Shown piece after piece: positions 55,535 to 64,000 of a DNA stretch of 64,000 nt. The DNA lies in assembly GCF_001269365.1 (NCBI RefSeq), contig NZ_CXOM01000004.1, forward strand, positions 124,001-188,000. The letters run 5' to 3'. Source of the stretch: Limnohabitans sp. Rim11 (GTDB lineage: Bacteria; Pseudomonadota; Gammaproteobacteria; Burkholderiales; Burkholderiaceae_C). Under the pieces are notes generated by a model that worked only from the letters and a program-made list of their open reading frames with translations, was not told the DNA's origin and did not search any database. Position 1 is the first letter of the stretch; every line of letters starts with the position of its first letter. A program made the position numbers and the translations under genes.

Positions 55535-56710
55535 TTAGAGCACTTCAAAAATACCGCAAGCGCCCATGCCACCACCAATGCACATGGTGACAGCAACACG
55601 CTTGGCACCGCGGCGTTTGCCCTCGATTAGAGCGTGACCTGTGAGGCGCTGACCGCTAACACCGTAAGGGTGACCCACCGCAATGGCACCGCCATTGACA
55701 TTCAGGCGATCGGGCGGAATGCCCAATGTATCGCGGCAATACAAAACTTGCACGGCGAAAGCTTCGTTCAGTTCCCACAAATCGATGTCGGAAACTTTGA
55801 GGCCCAAACGAGCCAATGCTTTGGGCACTGCGTAAACAGGACCAATGCCCATTTCGTCGGGTTCGCATCCTGCAACGGCAAAGCCCAAGAAGCGACCCAG
55901 GGGTTTCAAACCACGTTGCTCTGCTAACTTTTCGTCCATCAATACGCAAGCGCCTGCGCCGTCAGAGAACTGACTGGCGTTACCAGCAGAAATCAAACCA
56001 CCTGGCAAGGCAGAACGCAAACCGGCGATGGCTTCTACGGTGGTGCCTTCACGCAAACCTTCGTCGGCGCTCACGGTCACTTGCTTGGTCATGAGACCCA
56101 TGACTTTGTCAATCACACCCGCAGACACGGTGATGGGTGCAATTTCGTCATTGAACAAACCAGCGGCTTGGGCTGCACAAGCTTTTTGTTGGCTGCCAGC
56201 ACCGTATTCGTCCATGCGATCGCGGCTAATTTTGTAGCGTTTGGCCACTTGCTCAGCCGTTTGCAACATGTTCCAGTAAATCTCTGGCTTCATTTTGGCC
56301 AAGGCCAAATCTTGCAACATGTGTTGGTTCATTTCTTGTTGAACGCAAGAAATGCTCTCAACGCCACCCGCCACATACACCTGGCCTTCGCCAGCAATGA
56401 TGCGTTGAGCTGCCAGCGCGATGGTCTGCAAACCAGAGGAGCAGAAACGATTAACGGTGAGGCCAGACACAGAAATGGGCAGGCCAGCCTTCAAAGCAAT
56501 TTGACGTGCAATGTTGGCACCGGTTGCACCTTCCGGTGTGGCGCAACCCATGATGACGTCTTCAACTTCAGCAGCATCAATGCCTGCACGTTGAACAGCG
56601 TGTTGTACCGCATGGCCACCCAAAGTGGCGCCATGGGTCATGTTGAAAGCACCCTTCCAGCTTTTAGCCAGAGGTGTGCGTGCGGTCGAAACAATGACGG
56701 CGTTGGTCAT
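55535..56710 (-). CDS. Acetyl-CoA C-acyltransferase (thiolase)
   Basis: 391 residues, normal thiolase length. Nucleophile C90 in [10 protein letters not shown], base H347 in [10 protein letters not shown], and C377 in [11 protein letters not shown]. It cleaves 3-ketoacyl-CoA to acetyl-CoA in beta-oxidation. It is 15 bp downstream of the bifunctional FadB/FadJ-like gene, so the two form the classical pair. The acyl-CoA dehydrogenase lies beyond a terminator. Confidence 0.95.
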   Translation of the reverse strand: MTNAVIVSTARTPLAKSWKGAFNMTHGATLGGHAVQHAVQRAGIDAAEVEDVIMGCATPEGATGANIARQIALKAGLPISVSGLTVNRFCSSGLQTIALAAQRIIAGEGQVYVAGGVESISCVQQEMNQHMLQDLALAKMKPEIYWNMLQTAEQVAKRYKISRDRMDEYGAGSQQKACAAQAAGLFNDEIAPITVSAGVIDKVMGLMTKQVTVSADEGLREGTTVEAIAGLRSALPGGLISAGNASQFSDGAGACVLMDEKLAEQRGLKPLGRFLGFAVAGCEPDEMGIGPVYAVPKALARLGLKVSDIDLWELNEAFAVQVLYCRDTLGIPPDRLNVNGGAIAVGHPYGVSGQRLTGHALIEGKRRGAKRVAVTMCIGGGMGACGIFEVL

Positions 56711-56725
56711 ATTGAATACCTCTGA

Positions 56726-58837
56726 TCAGTTGAATGTTTTGCCATCTGCCACCAAACGGGCAAGCAGCGGTGCGGGTTGCCAGAAAGCGGCATCGTCGCG
56801 TGGGTTTTTAGCAAAGCGCTTCATGGCTTCTGCCACGTTGAACAAACCAACTTGGTCTGCATACAGCATGGGGCCACCGCGGAAGATGGGGAAACCATAA
56901 CCGGTGAGGTAGACCATGTCGATGTCGCTGGCCTTGCTGGCAATACCTTCTTCAAGAATATGAGCGGCTTCGTTCACCAAAGAGAAGACCAAACGTTGCA
57001 CGATTTCTTCGTCAGAAATTTTGCGCGGTGTGATGCCTTCAGCGGCACGGTGTTTTTCAATCATCTCCACCACCAAGGCACTGGGGATGGCATCGCGTTT
57101 GCCGGCTTGGTAGTCATACCAGCCTGCACCCGTCTTTTGACCATAGCGTCCCATTTCGCACAAGAGGTCGGCTGTTTTGCTGTACTTCATGCCAGGACGC
57201 TCAACATTGCGGCGCTTGCGTATGGCCCAACCAATGTCGTTGCCGGCTAAGTCGCCCATGCGGAAGGGTCCCATGGCAAAACCGAATTTTTCGACGGCCT
57301 TGTCAACTTGTGCAGGGGTGCAACCTTCTTCAATGAGGAAGCCTGCTTGGCGGCTGTATTGTTCAATCATACGATTGCCGATGAAGCCATCGCAGACGCC
57401 AGACACCACAGAAGTTTTCTTGATCTTTTTGCCCAAAGCCATGACGGTGGCCAAAACTTCTTTGCTGGTTTTGGCGCCGCGAATCACTTCCAACAACTTC
57501 ATCACGTTGGCAGGGCTGAAGAAGTGCATGCCCACCACGTCTTCAGGACGCTTGGTGAAGGAAGCAATTTTGTTGACGTCCAAAGTAGATGTGTTAGAAG
57601 CCAAGATAGCGCCTGGCTTCATCACTTCGTCGAGTTTCTTGAAGACGGCTTCTTTGACGCCCATCTCTTCAAACACGGCTTCAATGACCAGGTCGGCACT
57701 GCCGATGTCGTCGTAGCTCAAAGTGGTGGTGAGCAAAGCCATGCGCTGGTCGTACTTGTCTTGCTTCAACTTGCCTTTTTTGACTTGCGCTTCGTAATTC
57801 TTGCGAATGGTGGCCACGCCGCGGTCCAAAGCTTCTTGCTTCATCTCGAGCATCTTGACAGGAATGCCTGCGTTCAAGAAGTTCATGGAGATGCCGCCAC
57901 CCATGGTGCCAGCACCAATGACAGCAACGGAAGCAATGGTGCGCTTTGGCGTATCGCTTGGCACATCTGGAATTTTGGAAGCAGCGCGGTCGGCCATGAA
58001 AATGTGACGCAAGGCGCGGCACTCAGGTGTCCACATGAGGTTGGTGAAAATTTCACGCTCAAAGACCATGCCGTCTTCAAATTTTTTCTTGGTGGCGGCT
58101 TCAACTGCATCCACACACTTGGGCGGTGCGGGATAGTTCTTGGCCATGCCTTTGACCATGTTGCGAGCGAACTGGAAGTAAGCGTCGCCCTGAGGGTGCT
58201 TACAAGGCAAGTTGCGAACTAACGGCAAAGCAGAACCGTCTGCATGTTGTGCGGCCAACTCTTTGGCGTAAGCCATGGCTTCAGCAGCCAAGGACTCAGC
58301 AGAAGTGGCCATGCGATCAAACAGCTTTTGGCCAGGCAACATGGCCAACATTTCGCTGTTGATGGGTTCGCCACTGACAATCATGTTCAGCGCTGGCTCA
58401 ACACCCAGGACACGAGGCAAACGTTGCGTTCCGCCTGCACCGGGAATCAAGCCCAGCTTGACTTCAGGCAATGCCACTTTGCAGCCTGGCGCAGCCATTC
58501 TGTAATGGCAACCCAGCGCCAACTCCAATCCACCGCCCATGGCAACTGAATGAACTGCTGCCAAAACGGGTTTGGCCGAGTTTTCGCAAGCGCGAATGAC
58601 ACTTAACAAGTTGGGTTCTTGGATGGCTTTGGGTGATCCAAATTCATTGATGTCGGCACCGCCAGAAAAGGCATTGCCAGCACCCGTAATGATGATGGAT
58701 TTGACGGCAGCGTCACTGTTGGCTTGAGTCAAGCCATTGGTGATGCCAACGCGGGTTGCAAGTCCAAGCCCATTGACGGGAGGGTTGCTCATGGTGATCA
58801 CGGCCACATCGCCTATGACTTTGTATTCAGCGGTCAT
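56726..58837 (-). CDS. Bifunctional enoyl-CoA hydratase/3-hydroxyacyl-CoA dehydrogenase (FadB/FadJ type)
   Basis: 703 residues. N-terminal crotonase domain (about 1-190): GNAFSGGADINEFG, GGGLELALGC (Glu near 105) and LPEVKLGLIPGAGG (Glu near 125). It is followed by the HAD NAD-binding domain (about 300, VAVIGAGTMGGGISM) and C-terminal HAD domains (HFFSPANVMKLLEVI, GFIGNRM). Two steps of beta-oxidation in one chain. The ribosome site GAGGAAA is well placed. The start is 30 bp from the perfect inverted repeat 58868-58895, which lies over a plausible promoter. Confidence 0.95.
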   Translation of the reverse strand: MTAEYKVIGDVAVITMSNPPVNGLGLATRVGITNGLTQANSDAAVKSIIITGAGNAFSGGADINEFGSPKAIQEPNLLSVIRACENSAKPVLAAVHSVAMGGGLELALGCHYRMAAPGCKVALPEVKLGLIPGAGGTQRLPRVLGVEPALNMIVSGEPINSEMLAMLPGQKLFDRMATSAESLAAEAMAYAKELAAQHADGSALPLVRNLPCKHPQGDAYFQFARNMVKGMAKNYPAPPKCVDAVEAATKKKFEDGMVFEREIFTNLMWTPECRALRHIFMADRAASKIPDVPSDTPKRTIASVAVIGAGTMGGGISMNFLNAGIPVKMLEMKQEALDRGVATIRKNYEAQVKKGKLKQDKYDQRMALLTTTLSYDDIGSADLVIEAVFEEMGVKEAVFKKLDEVMKPGAILASNTSTLDVNKIASFTKRPEDVVGMHFFSPANVMKLLEVIRGAKTSKEVLATVMALGKKIKKTSVVSGVCDGFIGNRMIEQYSRQAGFLIEEGCTPAQVDKAVEKFGFAMGPFRMGDLAGNDIGWAIRKRRNVERPGMKYSKTADLLCEMGRYGQKTGAGWYDYQAGKRDAIPSALVVEMIEKHRAAEGITPRKISDEEIVQRLVFSLVNEAAHILEEGIASKASDIDMVYLTGYGFPIFRGGPMLYADQVGLFNVAEAMKRFAKNPRDDAAFWQPAPLLARLVADGKTFN

Positions 58838-58867
58838 GCTGGTTTTCCTCTAAAGGTGGTGTCAATC

Positions 58868-58895
58868 CCAAAATAGAACGGGCGTTCTATTTTGG
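58868..58895. promoter_or_regulatory. Perfect 13-bp inverted repeat, TetR-family operator candidate
   Basis: Arms CCAAAATAGAACG (58868-58880) and CGTTCTATTTTGG (58883-58895) around a 2-nt centre; it sits 30 bp before the bifunctional beta-oxidation gene on the minus strand. A possible promoter, TTGTCC-18-TATTTT, is embedded in it (minus strand, -35 at 58899-58894), so a bound repressor would block polymerase. I recall TetR-type fatty-acid regulators of betaproteobacteria (FadP) binding repeats of the GAACG-NN-CGTTC kind; the match must be checked. Confidence 0.75.
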
Positions 58896-58974
58896 ACAAT
58901 TCTAAGATGTTTCTTGGGAAGTGGGTAGAGGGAAAGTCGCTTAAGGGACGAATTTTTTGGGTCCCTGTAGAGAA

Positions 58975-59670
58975 TTAAACTTCCAGCCACTCCTTGCGGA
59001 TGTAGACATTGTTGTTGAGCTCGGTGGGCGTGCCTTCAAAAACAATGCTGCCATGGCCCATGACCAAGGCACGGTCTGAGATTTTCATGGCGATGGTTAA
59101 TTTTTGCTCAATCAATAAAACAGAAACGCCTCTGTCTTTCAGTGTCTTGAGGTACTGGCCAACCAATTCGACAATTTTGGGGGCCAAGCCTTCAGTTGGT
59201 TCATCAATGATGATGAGATCGGGGTCACCCATGAGTGTTCTGCACAGGGTTAGCATTTGCTGCTCACCCCCAGACAAAACGCCGGATTCTGTGTGCTGAC
59301 GCTCTAACAAGCGAGGAAACATCTGGTACATGTCGTCGAAGCTCCAACGACTGCCCTTCCCTTTGCCCTTTTGGCCCAACAACAAGTTTTGATGAACTGT
59401 GAGCTTGGGAAAGATATCTCGATTCTCTGGCACATAACCGATGCCCAAGTGCGCAATTTCAAAAGCCTTCTTGCCAACGATGGCTTGACCCTTCCAATCG
59501 ATTTGACCCTGTGAGTCGACCAGACCCATGATGGCCTTGGCCGTTGTAGATCGACCCGAGCCATTGCGTCCCAACAAGGCCACAATTTCGCCAGGATTGA
59601 CGTTGAAGCTAACGCCATGGAGCACGTGGCTTTTGCCGTAGTAGGCATGTAAGTTGTCGATGTTCAGCAT
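58975..59670 (-). CDS. livF: Branched-chain amino acid-type ABC transporter ATPase, LivF
   Basis: 231 residues from ATG 59670, which follows the livG stop by 1 bp. The frame is open further up to 59769, but this region lies inside livG and I reject that start. Visible: Walker A GRNGSGRST (an R replaces the usual AGKST lysine-context Ala; the K position reads R), signature LSGGEQQML, Walker B LIIIDEPTEGLAP and IEQK in the His position, which is normal for LivF. It energises uptake with LivG. The Walker A change from K to R is unusual and may lower its activity. Confidence 0.9.
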   Translation of the reverse strand: MLNIDNLHAYYGKSHVLHGVSFNVNPGEIVALLGRNGSGRSTTAKAIMGLVDSQGQIDWKGQAIVGKKAFEIAHLGIGYVPENRDIFPKLTVHQNLLLGQKGKGKGSRWSFDDMYQMFPRLLERQHTESGVLSGGEQQMLTLCRTLMGDPDLIIIDEPTEGLAPKIVELVGQYLKTLKDRGVSVLLIEQKLTIAMKISDRALVMGHGSIVFEGTPTELNNNVYIRKEWLEV

Positions 59671-59671
59671 G

Positions 59672-60445
59672 TCAGTGGGCTCCCGCTTGTTCATCGGCCA
59701 CATGTGAGCCCAAATAAGCTTCTTGCACGCGTGCGTTTGATCTAACAGCTTCGGGTGTGTCGAAGGCAATGACTTCGCCGTAAACCACTACGGCAATTTT
59801 GTCTGCAAGACCAAACACAACGCCCATGTCGTGCTCCACGGTCAGCAAAGTTTTGCCGATGGTCACTTCTTTGATCAAACTGATAAAACGAGTGGTTTCA
59901 CTTTTGCTCATACCTGCAGTAGGTTCATCCAACAAAATAACGTTAGAGCCCCCTGCAATGGTGATGCCAATTTCTAAGGCACGTTGTTCTGCATAGGTGA
60001 GGTTCATGGCCAATAGATTGCGCTTCTTATCGAGTCGGATCATCTCCATGTATTTTTCAGCCAGTTCATTGGCATCCTTCAAGCCCGATAAAAACTTCAG
60101 GAAGGTGTACTTGTAACCCAGGCTCCACAAAACTGCGCAGCGCAAGTTTTCAAACACGCTCAACTTTGGAAAGATGTTGGTAATTTGAAAGCTACGCGAC
60201 AAACCCATGCGATTGATTTCGTAGGGTGCTTTGTGGTCAATGCGTTGACCATTGAGCAAGATTTCGCCACTGGTGGGACCAAAACGGCCACTGATTAAAT
60301 TGAACAGCGTTGATTTACCAGCGCCATTAGGCCCAATGATGGCAATGCGCTCGCCCGCATTGACAGCCAAATTGGCACCGCGAATGATTTCTGTTTTTCC
60401 GAAATTCTTTCGGAGATCTTTGAGTTCTAGCGCATAAGACATCAC
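59672..60445 (-). CDS. livG: Branched-chain amino acid-type ABC transporter ATPase, LivG
   Basis: 257 residues. Walker A GPNGAGKST, LivG-type insert GLSRSFQITNIFPKLSVFENLR, signature region LTYAEQRALEIGI (a degenerate LSGGQ, as often in LivG), Walker B VILLDEPTAGMS and His in VEHDMGVV. It overlaps livM by 4 nt upstream. Confidence 0.94.
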   Translation of the reverse strand: MMSYALELKDLRKNFGKTEIIRGANLAVNAGERIAIIGPNGAGKSTLFNLISGRFGPTSGEILLNGQRIDHKAPYEINRMGLSRSFQITNIFPKLSVFENLRCAVLWSLGYKYTFLKFLSGLKDANELAEKYMEMIRLDKKRNLLAMNLTYAEQRALEIGITIAGGSNVILLDEPTAGMSKSETTRFISLIKEVTIGKTLLTVEHDMGVVFGLADKIAVVVYGEVIAFDTPEAVRSNARVQEAYLGSHVADEQAGAH

Positions 60446-61728
60446 GCTGTCTCCCGACGTTTAATTTCTTTTTCAATTTCGACTTGAATGTCGCCCCACT
60501 CAATTAAGAAGTGTCGGCGAGCAACTTCAAATAAACCCAAACCAGTGAGCAAAATAAAGACAGAACCCACCCAGCTGTCGACGCCTTTGGCATTCAAGGT
60601 GACGCCCATGAATTTGAGGGTGTCGCCCAAAGCAGAATTTAGCTGCAGGTGGTACACCATTTCAATCATGGCACCCGCACCAATGAGGGCCACCAGCGCT
60701 GTCGTCATCAAGCCCAAATAACTGACCCAAATTTGTTTGAGTTTGCCGAAAGCAGCCACGCGCAAATTCATCATGATGAGGCTGGCAATACCGCCAGGTG
60801 CATACATCACCATGAACAAGAACAGCAAACCCAAATAAAGCAACCAAGCTTTGGTGAATTCTGACAAGAGCACAAAGGCCAACACCATCAAAATACCGCC
60901 AATGATGGGACCAAAGAAAAACGTGGCACCGCCCAAAAAGGTAAACAACAAATAACCACCGGAGCGGCCTGCACCGACCACCTCAGCCGTGACAATTTCA
61001 AAGTTAAGGGCGCCCAGTCCACCGGAGATACCCGCAAAAAAACCGGCAATGATGAAAGCCAAATAACGAACTTTTTGCGTGTTGTAACCAATGAACTCGA
61101 CGCGTTCAGGGTTGTCACGAACGGCGTTCAAAATACGTCCCAAAGGTGTTTGGGTAAAGGCATACATCAAAGCAACACAGATGAATGTGTAAATGGCAAT
61201 GAGGTAGTAAATTTGAATTTGCGGACCAAAAGTAATGCCCCACACACTGGACCCTGCCACGCGATTGCCAGAAATACCGGCCTCGCCGCCAAAGAACTCA
61301 GAGAACATCAAGGACATAGCAAAGACCAACTCGGCAACACCCAAGGTAATCATGGCGAAGGGCGTTCCTGACTTTTTGGTGGTGACAAATCCCAGCAAGA
61401 CAGCGAAGCCCATGCCTGCAACACCACCCACCAAGGGAATCAAACTGACAGGAATATTAGACTGCCCTGCTGTGACAGCATTCAATGCATGAATGGCCAT
61501 GAAGGAGCCAAGGCCCGTGTAGACCGCATGACCAAAACTCAACATGCCGCCTTGTCCCAACAACATGTTGTAGGACAAGCAGGCAATGATGGCAATGCCC
61601 ATTTGCGCCAACATGGTGCCAGACAAATTACTGGTGAACAGCAATGGTGCAAAAATCAAGACGAGCGCAAACAGACTCCAAATGATCCATCTGCCAACGT
61701 TGTAAGGTTTAAATTTGTACGTAGCCAT
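60442..61728 (-). CDS. livM: Branched-chain amino acid-type ABC transporter permease, LivM
   Basis: 428 residues, about ten hydrophobic segments. LivM hallmarks: GQGGMLSFGHAVYTGLGSF and the ATPase-contacting LGRILNAVRDNPERVEFIGYNTQKVRY. A long C-terminal part (about 335-428) with two further hydrophobic stretches makes it longer than ordinary LivM proteins. It overlaps livG by 4 nt and starts 4 bp after livH. Confidence 0.93.
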   Translation of the reverse strand: MATYKFKPYNVGRWIIWSLFALVLIFAPLLFTSNLSGTMLAQMGIAIIACLSYNMLLGQGGMLSFGHAVYTGLGSFMAIHALNAVTAGQSNIPVSLIPLVGGVAGMGFAVLLGFVTTKKSGTPFAMITLGVAELVFAMSLMFSEFFGGEAGISGNRVAGSSVWGITFGPQIQIYYLIAIYTFICVALMYAFTQTPLGRILNAVRDNPERVEFIGYNTQKVRYLAFIIAGFFAGISGGLGALNFEIVTAEVVGAGRSGGYLLFTFLGGATFFFGPIIGGILMVLAFVLLSEFTKAWLLYLGLLFLFMVMYAPGGIASLIMMNLRVAAFGKLKQIWVSYLGLMTTALVALIGAGAMIEMVYHLQLNSALGDTLKFMGVTLNAKGVDSWVGSVFILLTGLGLFEVARRHFLIEWGDIQVEIEKEIKRRETA

Positions 61729-61732
61729 GATG

Positions 61733-62767
61733 TCAACCTTCCCTCGTTCCTAAAAGTCCTTTAGGACGGAAAATCAAAATCAAAACCAAGAACAGGTAAG
61801 GCAAGATGGGCGCCACTTGTGACACCGTCAATTTGAGAACAGAGTTGTTTCGTGCTGCGTCGGACAAGGTTACGCCCATGCTTTGAGCCACGCTGATAAA
61901 CGAATAGTCGAACGCGATGGCGAAAGTTTGAATGACACCAATGAGCACAGAGGCAAGGAAAGCACCCGACAAGGAGCCCATGCCGCCCACCACAACCACC
62001 ACAAAAATAACAGAGCCTACCGTTGCGGCCATGGCGGGTTCTGTGACGTAAGTGCTGCCACCGATCACGCCAGCCAATCCGGCCAGGCCTGTACCGGCAC
62101 CAAACACCAGCATGAACACGCGAGGCACATTGTGACCCAGTGATTCAACTGCCTCAGGATGTGTCAGCGCGGCCTGAATCACCAAGCCAATGCGTGTTTT
62201 GGTGAGGAGTAGCCAGAGCGAAATCAACATCATCAATGCCACGATCATCATGAAACCGCGAGTGGCTGGAAACGGTGTGCAAACCAATCGGATGGTGGTA
62301 TCAGCTGCCTTGCACATTTCGGCAGGCGCTGCGCCCCATATCAATTGCAAGCCATCGATGGAGTGATTAACCAAGGTAAAGGCTGCACCCCGAAGAATTT
62401 CGGGAGGTGTGAAATCGACTGCAGTTCGGCCCCAAATGAGCTGAACCAACTCATAAACAATGTAGGACAAACCAAAGGTGACCAGCAATTCAGGCACGTG
62501 ACCGAACTTGTGCACTTTGCGCAAGGACAAGCGCTCAAAAAGAACACCTGTTGCGCCCACCAAAATAGGCGCCACCAACAAGGCGGGCCAAAACCCAATG
62601 ATGCTGGTTAAGGTGTAACCAAAATAAGCACCGATCATGTAGAACGATGCGTGCGCAAAATTCAAAACGCCCATCATGCTGAAGATCAGGGTCAAGCCTG
62701 AACTGAGCATGAATAACAACAACCCGTAGCTCAAACCATTGAGCATGGAGATGATGAAGAACTCCAT
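61733..62767 (-). CDS. livH: Branched-chain amino acid-type ABC transporter permease, LivH
   Basis: 344 residues. I chose ATG 62767 (MEFFIISMLNGLSYGLLLFML); the frame is open nine codons further up to a TTG at 62794. Hallmarks: LNFAHASFYMIGAYFG and the coupling loop LTHPEAVESLGHNV. An insert of about 40 residues with a charged AADTTIRLVC segment lies between helices in the middle. It pairs with LivM. A terminator after the binding-protein gene lies upstream (62800-62841). Confidence 0.92.
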   Translation of the reverse strand: MEFFIISMLNGLSYGLLLFMLSSGLTLIFSMMGVLNFAHASFYMIGAYFGYTLTSIIGFWPALLVAPILVGATGVLFERLSLRKVHKFGHVPELLVTFGLSYIVYELVQLIWGRTAVDFTPPEILRGAAFTLVNHSIDGLQLIWGAAPAEMCKAADTTIRLVCTPFPATRGFMMIVALMMLISLWLLLTKTRIGLVIQAALTHPEAVESLGHNVPRVFMLVFGAGTGLAGLAGVIGGSTYVTEPAMAATVGSVIFVVVVVGGMGSLSGAFLASVLIGVIQTFAIAFDYSFISVAQSMGVTLSDAARNNSVLKLTVSQVAPILPYLFLVLILIFRPKGLLGTREG

Positions 62768-62799
62768 AAAACTACTTTCCGCCACCCATGGCAAGTCAC

Positions 62800-62841
62800 A
62801 AAAAACAAGATGGGCCCGACACCCTGAGGAGCGGGCCCATC
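62800..62841 (-). terminator. Terminator between the binding-protein gene and livH
   Basis: 10-bp perfect stem GATGGGCCCG/CGGGCCCATC (62809-62818 and 62832-62841), 13-nt loop; the minus strand then reads TTGTTTTTT. It lies after the binding-protein stop (62858) and before livH. It would lower expression of the permease and ATPase genes relative to the binding protein. Confidence 0.88.
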
Positions 62842-62857
62842 CGAAGACTCACATTAA

Positions 62858-64000
62858 TTAAGCTGGACGCTTCATCTGGCAGCTGGTGGGTGTGCTGGAA
62901 ATGTAGGATGGGAATTCCTTCACAGGCACCAAAGTCATGCCAGTGTTTTCAACACTGTAGTTGTACTTTTTATCAACTTTGCTCCATACCGTGAGGTACA
63001 AAGGCTGTTGCAACTGGTGATCGGCCTTGCGCATTTCAACTTCACCGTTGAACACGCTGGTAGTCTTGAGGCCAGACATGGCAGCAGCGACTTTGACGGG
63101 GTCTGTTGATTTGGCTTTGGCCATGGCATCGCCCAAGGTGGCGAAGATGCTATGGACTGAGCCAGTGTAGAAGTCGTCGTTGAACTTGGCCTTGAACTCA
63201 TCTTGCCATTTGTCCATCTGGCCACCCATTTTGTAGTGACCATAGGCAATTTGGAAGACTCGGCCTTCACCGCTCTTGCCCAAGGCTGTAGGTGTGCCTG
63301 TAACGCCAGTGTAGTATGTGTAGAAGTTGCCTGTGTAACCACCTTCGTTGGCAGCTTTCACCAACAAGGCCAAATCAGAGCCCCAGTTGCCTGTGACCAC
63401 AGAGTCGGCGCCAGATGCTTTGATCTTGGCGATGTAAGGTGCAAAGTCACGAACTTGTGCCAAAGGATGCAAGTCTTCGCCAACGATTTGAACGTCAGGA
63501 CGCTTGCGATTGATACCTTCTTTGAAGAACTTGGCCACTTGGTGACCGTGTGAATAGTTTTGGTTCAGCAAGAATACTTTTTTGGTTTCTGGACGATCTT
63601 TCATGAACGTCGTCAGAGCTTCCATTTTCATGGAAGTGTCTGCGTCGAAACGGAAGTGCCAGTAGCTGCACTTGCTGTTGGTGAAATCAGGATCCACTGC
63701 GGAGTGGTTCAAGAAAATAATTTCTTTGCCAGGGTTGCGCTCGTTGTGTTTGTTGACTGCTTCAATCAAAGCACCTGCCACACCAGAGCCATTGCCTTGT
63801 GTGATGTAACGAATGCCTTGGTCGGTGGCGGCCTTCAAGACGTTCAAGCTTTCGGCGGGGCTGAGTTTGTTGTCAAAACCAACCACTTCAAATTTGACGC
63901 CGGCTTTGTTGATCGCGCTGTATTTCTCAGCAAAGAATTGGAAACTCTTAAGTTGATTGTTGCCCACGGGTGCCATCAGGCCAGACAAGGGGTCAATCCA
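62858..64000 (-). CDS. Branched-chain amino acid-type ABC transporter solute-binding protein (cut by right edge)
   Basis: Periplasmic type I binding protein (Peripla_BP_6, LivJ/LivK class). At least 380 residues are visible; the frame is open to the window end, so the N-terminus and signal peptide are missing. Visible: the GFDNKLSPAESLNVLKAATDQG hinge region, FLLNQNYSHGHQVAKFFKEG, and the later GTPTALGKSGEGRVFQIAYGH. Ligand could be an amino acid, an amide or an aromatic acid. It is the first gene of the liv transport series, separated from livH by a terminator. Confidence 0.92.
   Translation of the reverse strand, partial: WIDPLSGLMAPVGNNQLKSFQFFAEKYSAINKAGVKFEVVGFDNKLSPAESLNVLKAATDQGIRYITQGNGSGVAGALIEAVNKHNERNPGKEIIFLNHSAVDPDFTNSKCSYWHFRFDADTSMKMEALTTFMKDRPETKKVFLLNQNYSHGHQVAKFFKEGINRKRPDVQIVGEDLHPLAQVRDFAPYIAKIKASGADSVVTGNWGSDLALLVKAANEGGYTGNFYTYYTGVTGTPTALGKSGEGRVFQIAYGHYKMGGQMDKWQDEFKAKFNDDFYTGSVHSIFATLGDAMAKAKSTDPVKVAAAMSGLKTTSVFNGEVEMRKADHQLQQPLYLTVWSKVDKKYNYSVENTGMTLVPVKEFPSYISSTPTSCQMKRPA

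Noticed and set aside
58938-58966. Hairpin AGGGAC/GTCCCT after livF
   Set aside because: Only six base pairs with a large loop and no T-run on the minus strand; not called a terminator.

Overview
The window reads as an ordinary chromosomal segment of a betaproteobacterium of the order Burkholderiales, most likely a Comamonadaceae-type freshwater bacterium (Limnohabitans/Rhodoferax-like). This placement is an inference from conserved gene orders (rimP-nusA-infB-rbfA-truB-typA; smpB-ratA-rnfH-guaB-guaA; mltG-tmk-holB-tatD), from protein character, and from a base composition that looks near 50-55% GC by eye. No insertion sequence, prophage, integrase, CRISPR array, rRNA or replication origin was seen. 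The only RNA gene found is a tRNA-Ser(GGA).

Layout from left to right. 1-2.2 kb: the end of a peptide-type ABC ATPase cut by the window edge, then a convergent MFS transporter. 2.2-5.5 kb: tRNA-Ser with its own terminator, a large PLP-dependent basic amino acid decarboxylase, and fabI. 5.7-15.35 kb: a transport locus with an Oar-like TonB-dependent outer-membrane receptor, a membrane-anchored family-5 solute-binding protein, two permeases and a fused double ATPase, which together would carry a peptide-like ligand across both membranes. 15.4-23.8 kb: the translation/transcription operon rimP-nusA-infB-rbfA-truB-typA behind a structured leader. 23.8-30.4 kb: a DMT exporter, a 3-hydroxyisobutyryl-CoA hydrolase-like enzyme, smpB, ratA, rnfH and the GMP branch genes guaB and guaA. 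30.4-37 kb: a small membrane protein, a FemAB-like acyltransferase, a PaiB-like protein, a TadA fused to a DhlA-type haloalkane dehalogenase, an LD-carboxypeptidase and a penicillin-acylase-family enzyme; the last four have overlapping starts and stops.

37.2-41.4 kb, minus strand: mltG-tmk-holB-tatD-ankyrin, without the pilZ gene often found between holB and tatD. 41.4-46.6 kb: ygfZ, a thioesterase-GNAT fusion, an HSL-type esterase, an iron-dependent alcohol dehydrogenase and a patatin. 46.6-58.8 kb, minus strand: tex, then a block of CoA-thioester and redox genes (two SDRs, GST, MDR reductase, hotdog thioesterase, Dabb protein, acyl-CoA dehydrogenase) downstream of a thiolase and a FadB/FadJ-type bifunctional enzyme. 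A perfect 13-bp inverted repeat stands before the bifunctional enzyme gene and looks like a TetR-family operator. 59-64 kb, minus strand: a branched-chain amino acid type ABC transporter (livF-G-M-H and the solute-binding protein, which runs off the right edge).

The most unusual items are the TadA-haloalkane dehalogenase fusion, the receptor/anchored-binding-protein/ABC locus, the candidate fatty-acid operator, and the hairpin leader of the rimP-nusA operon.
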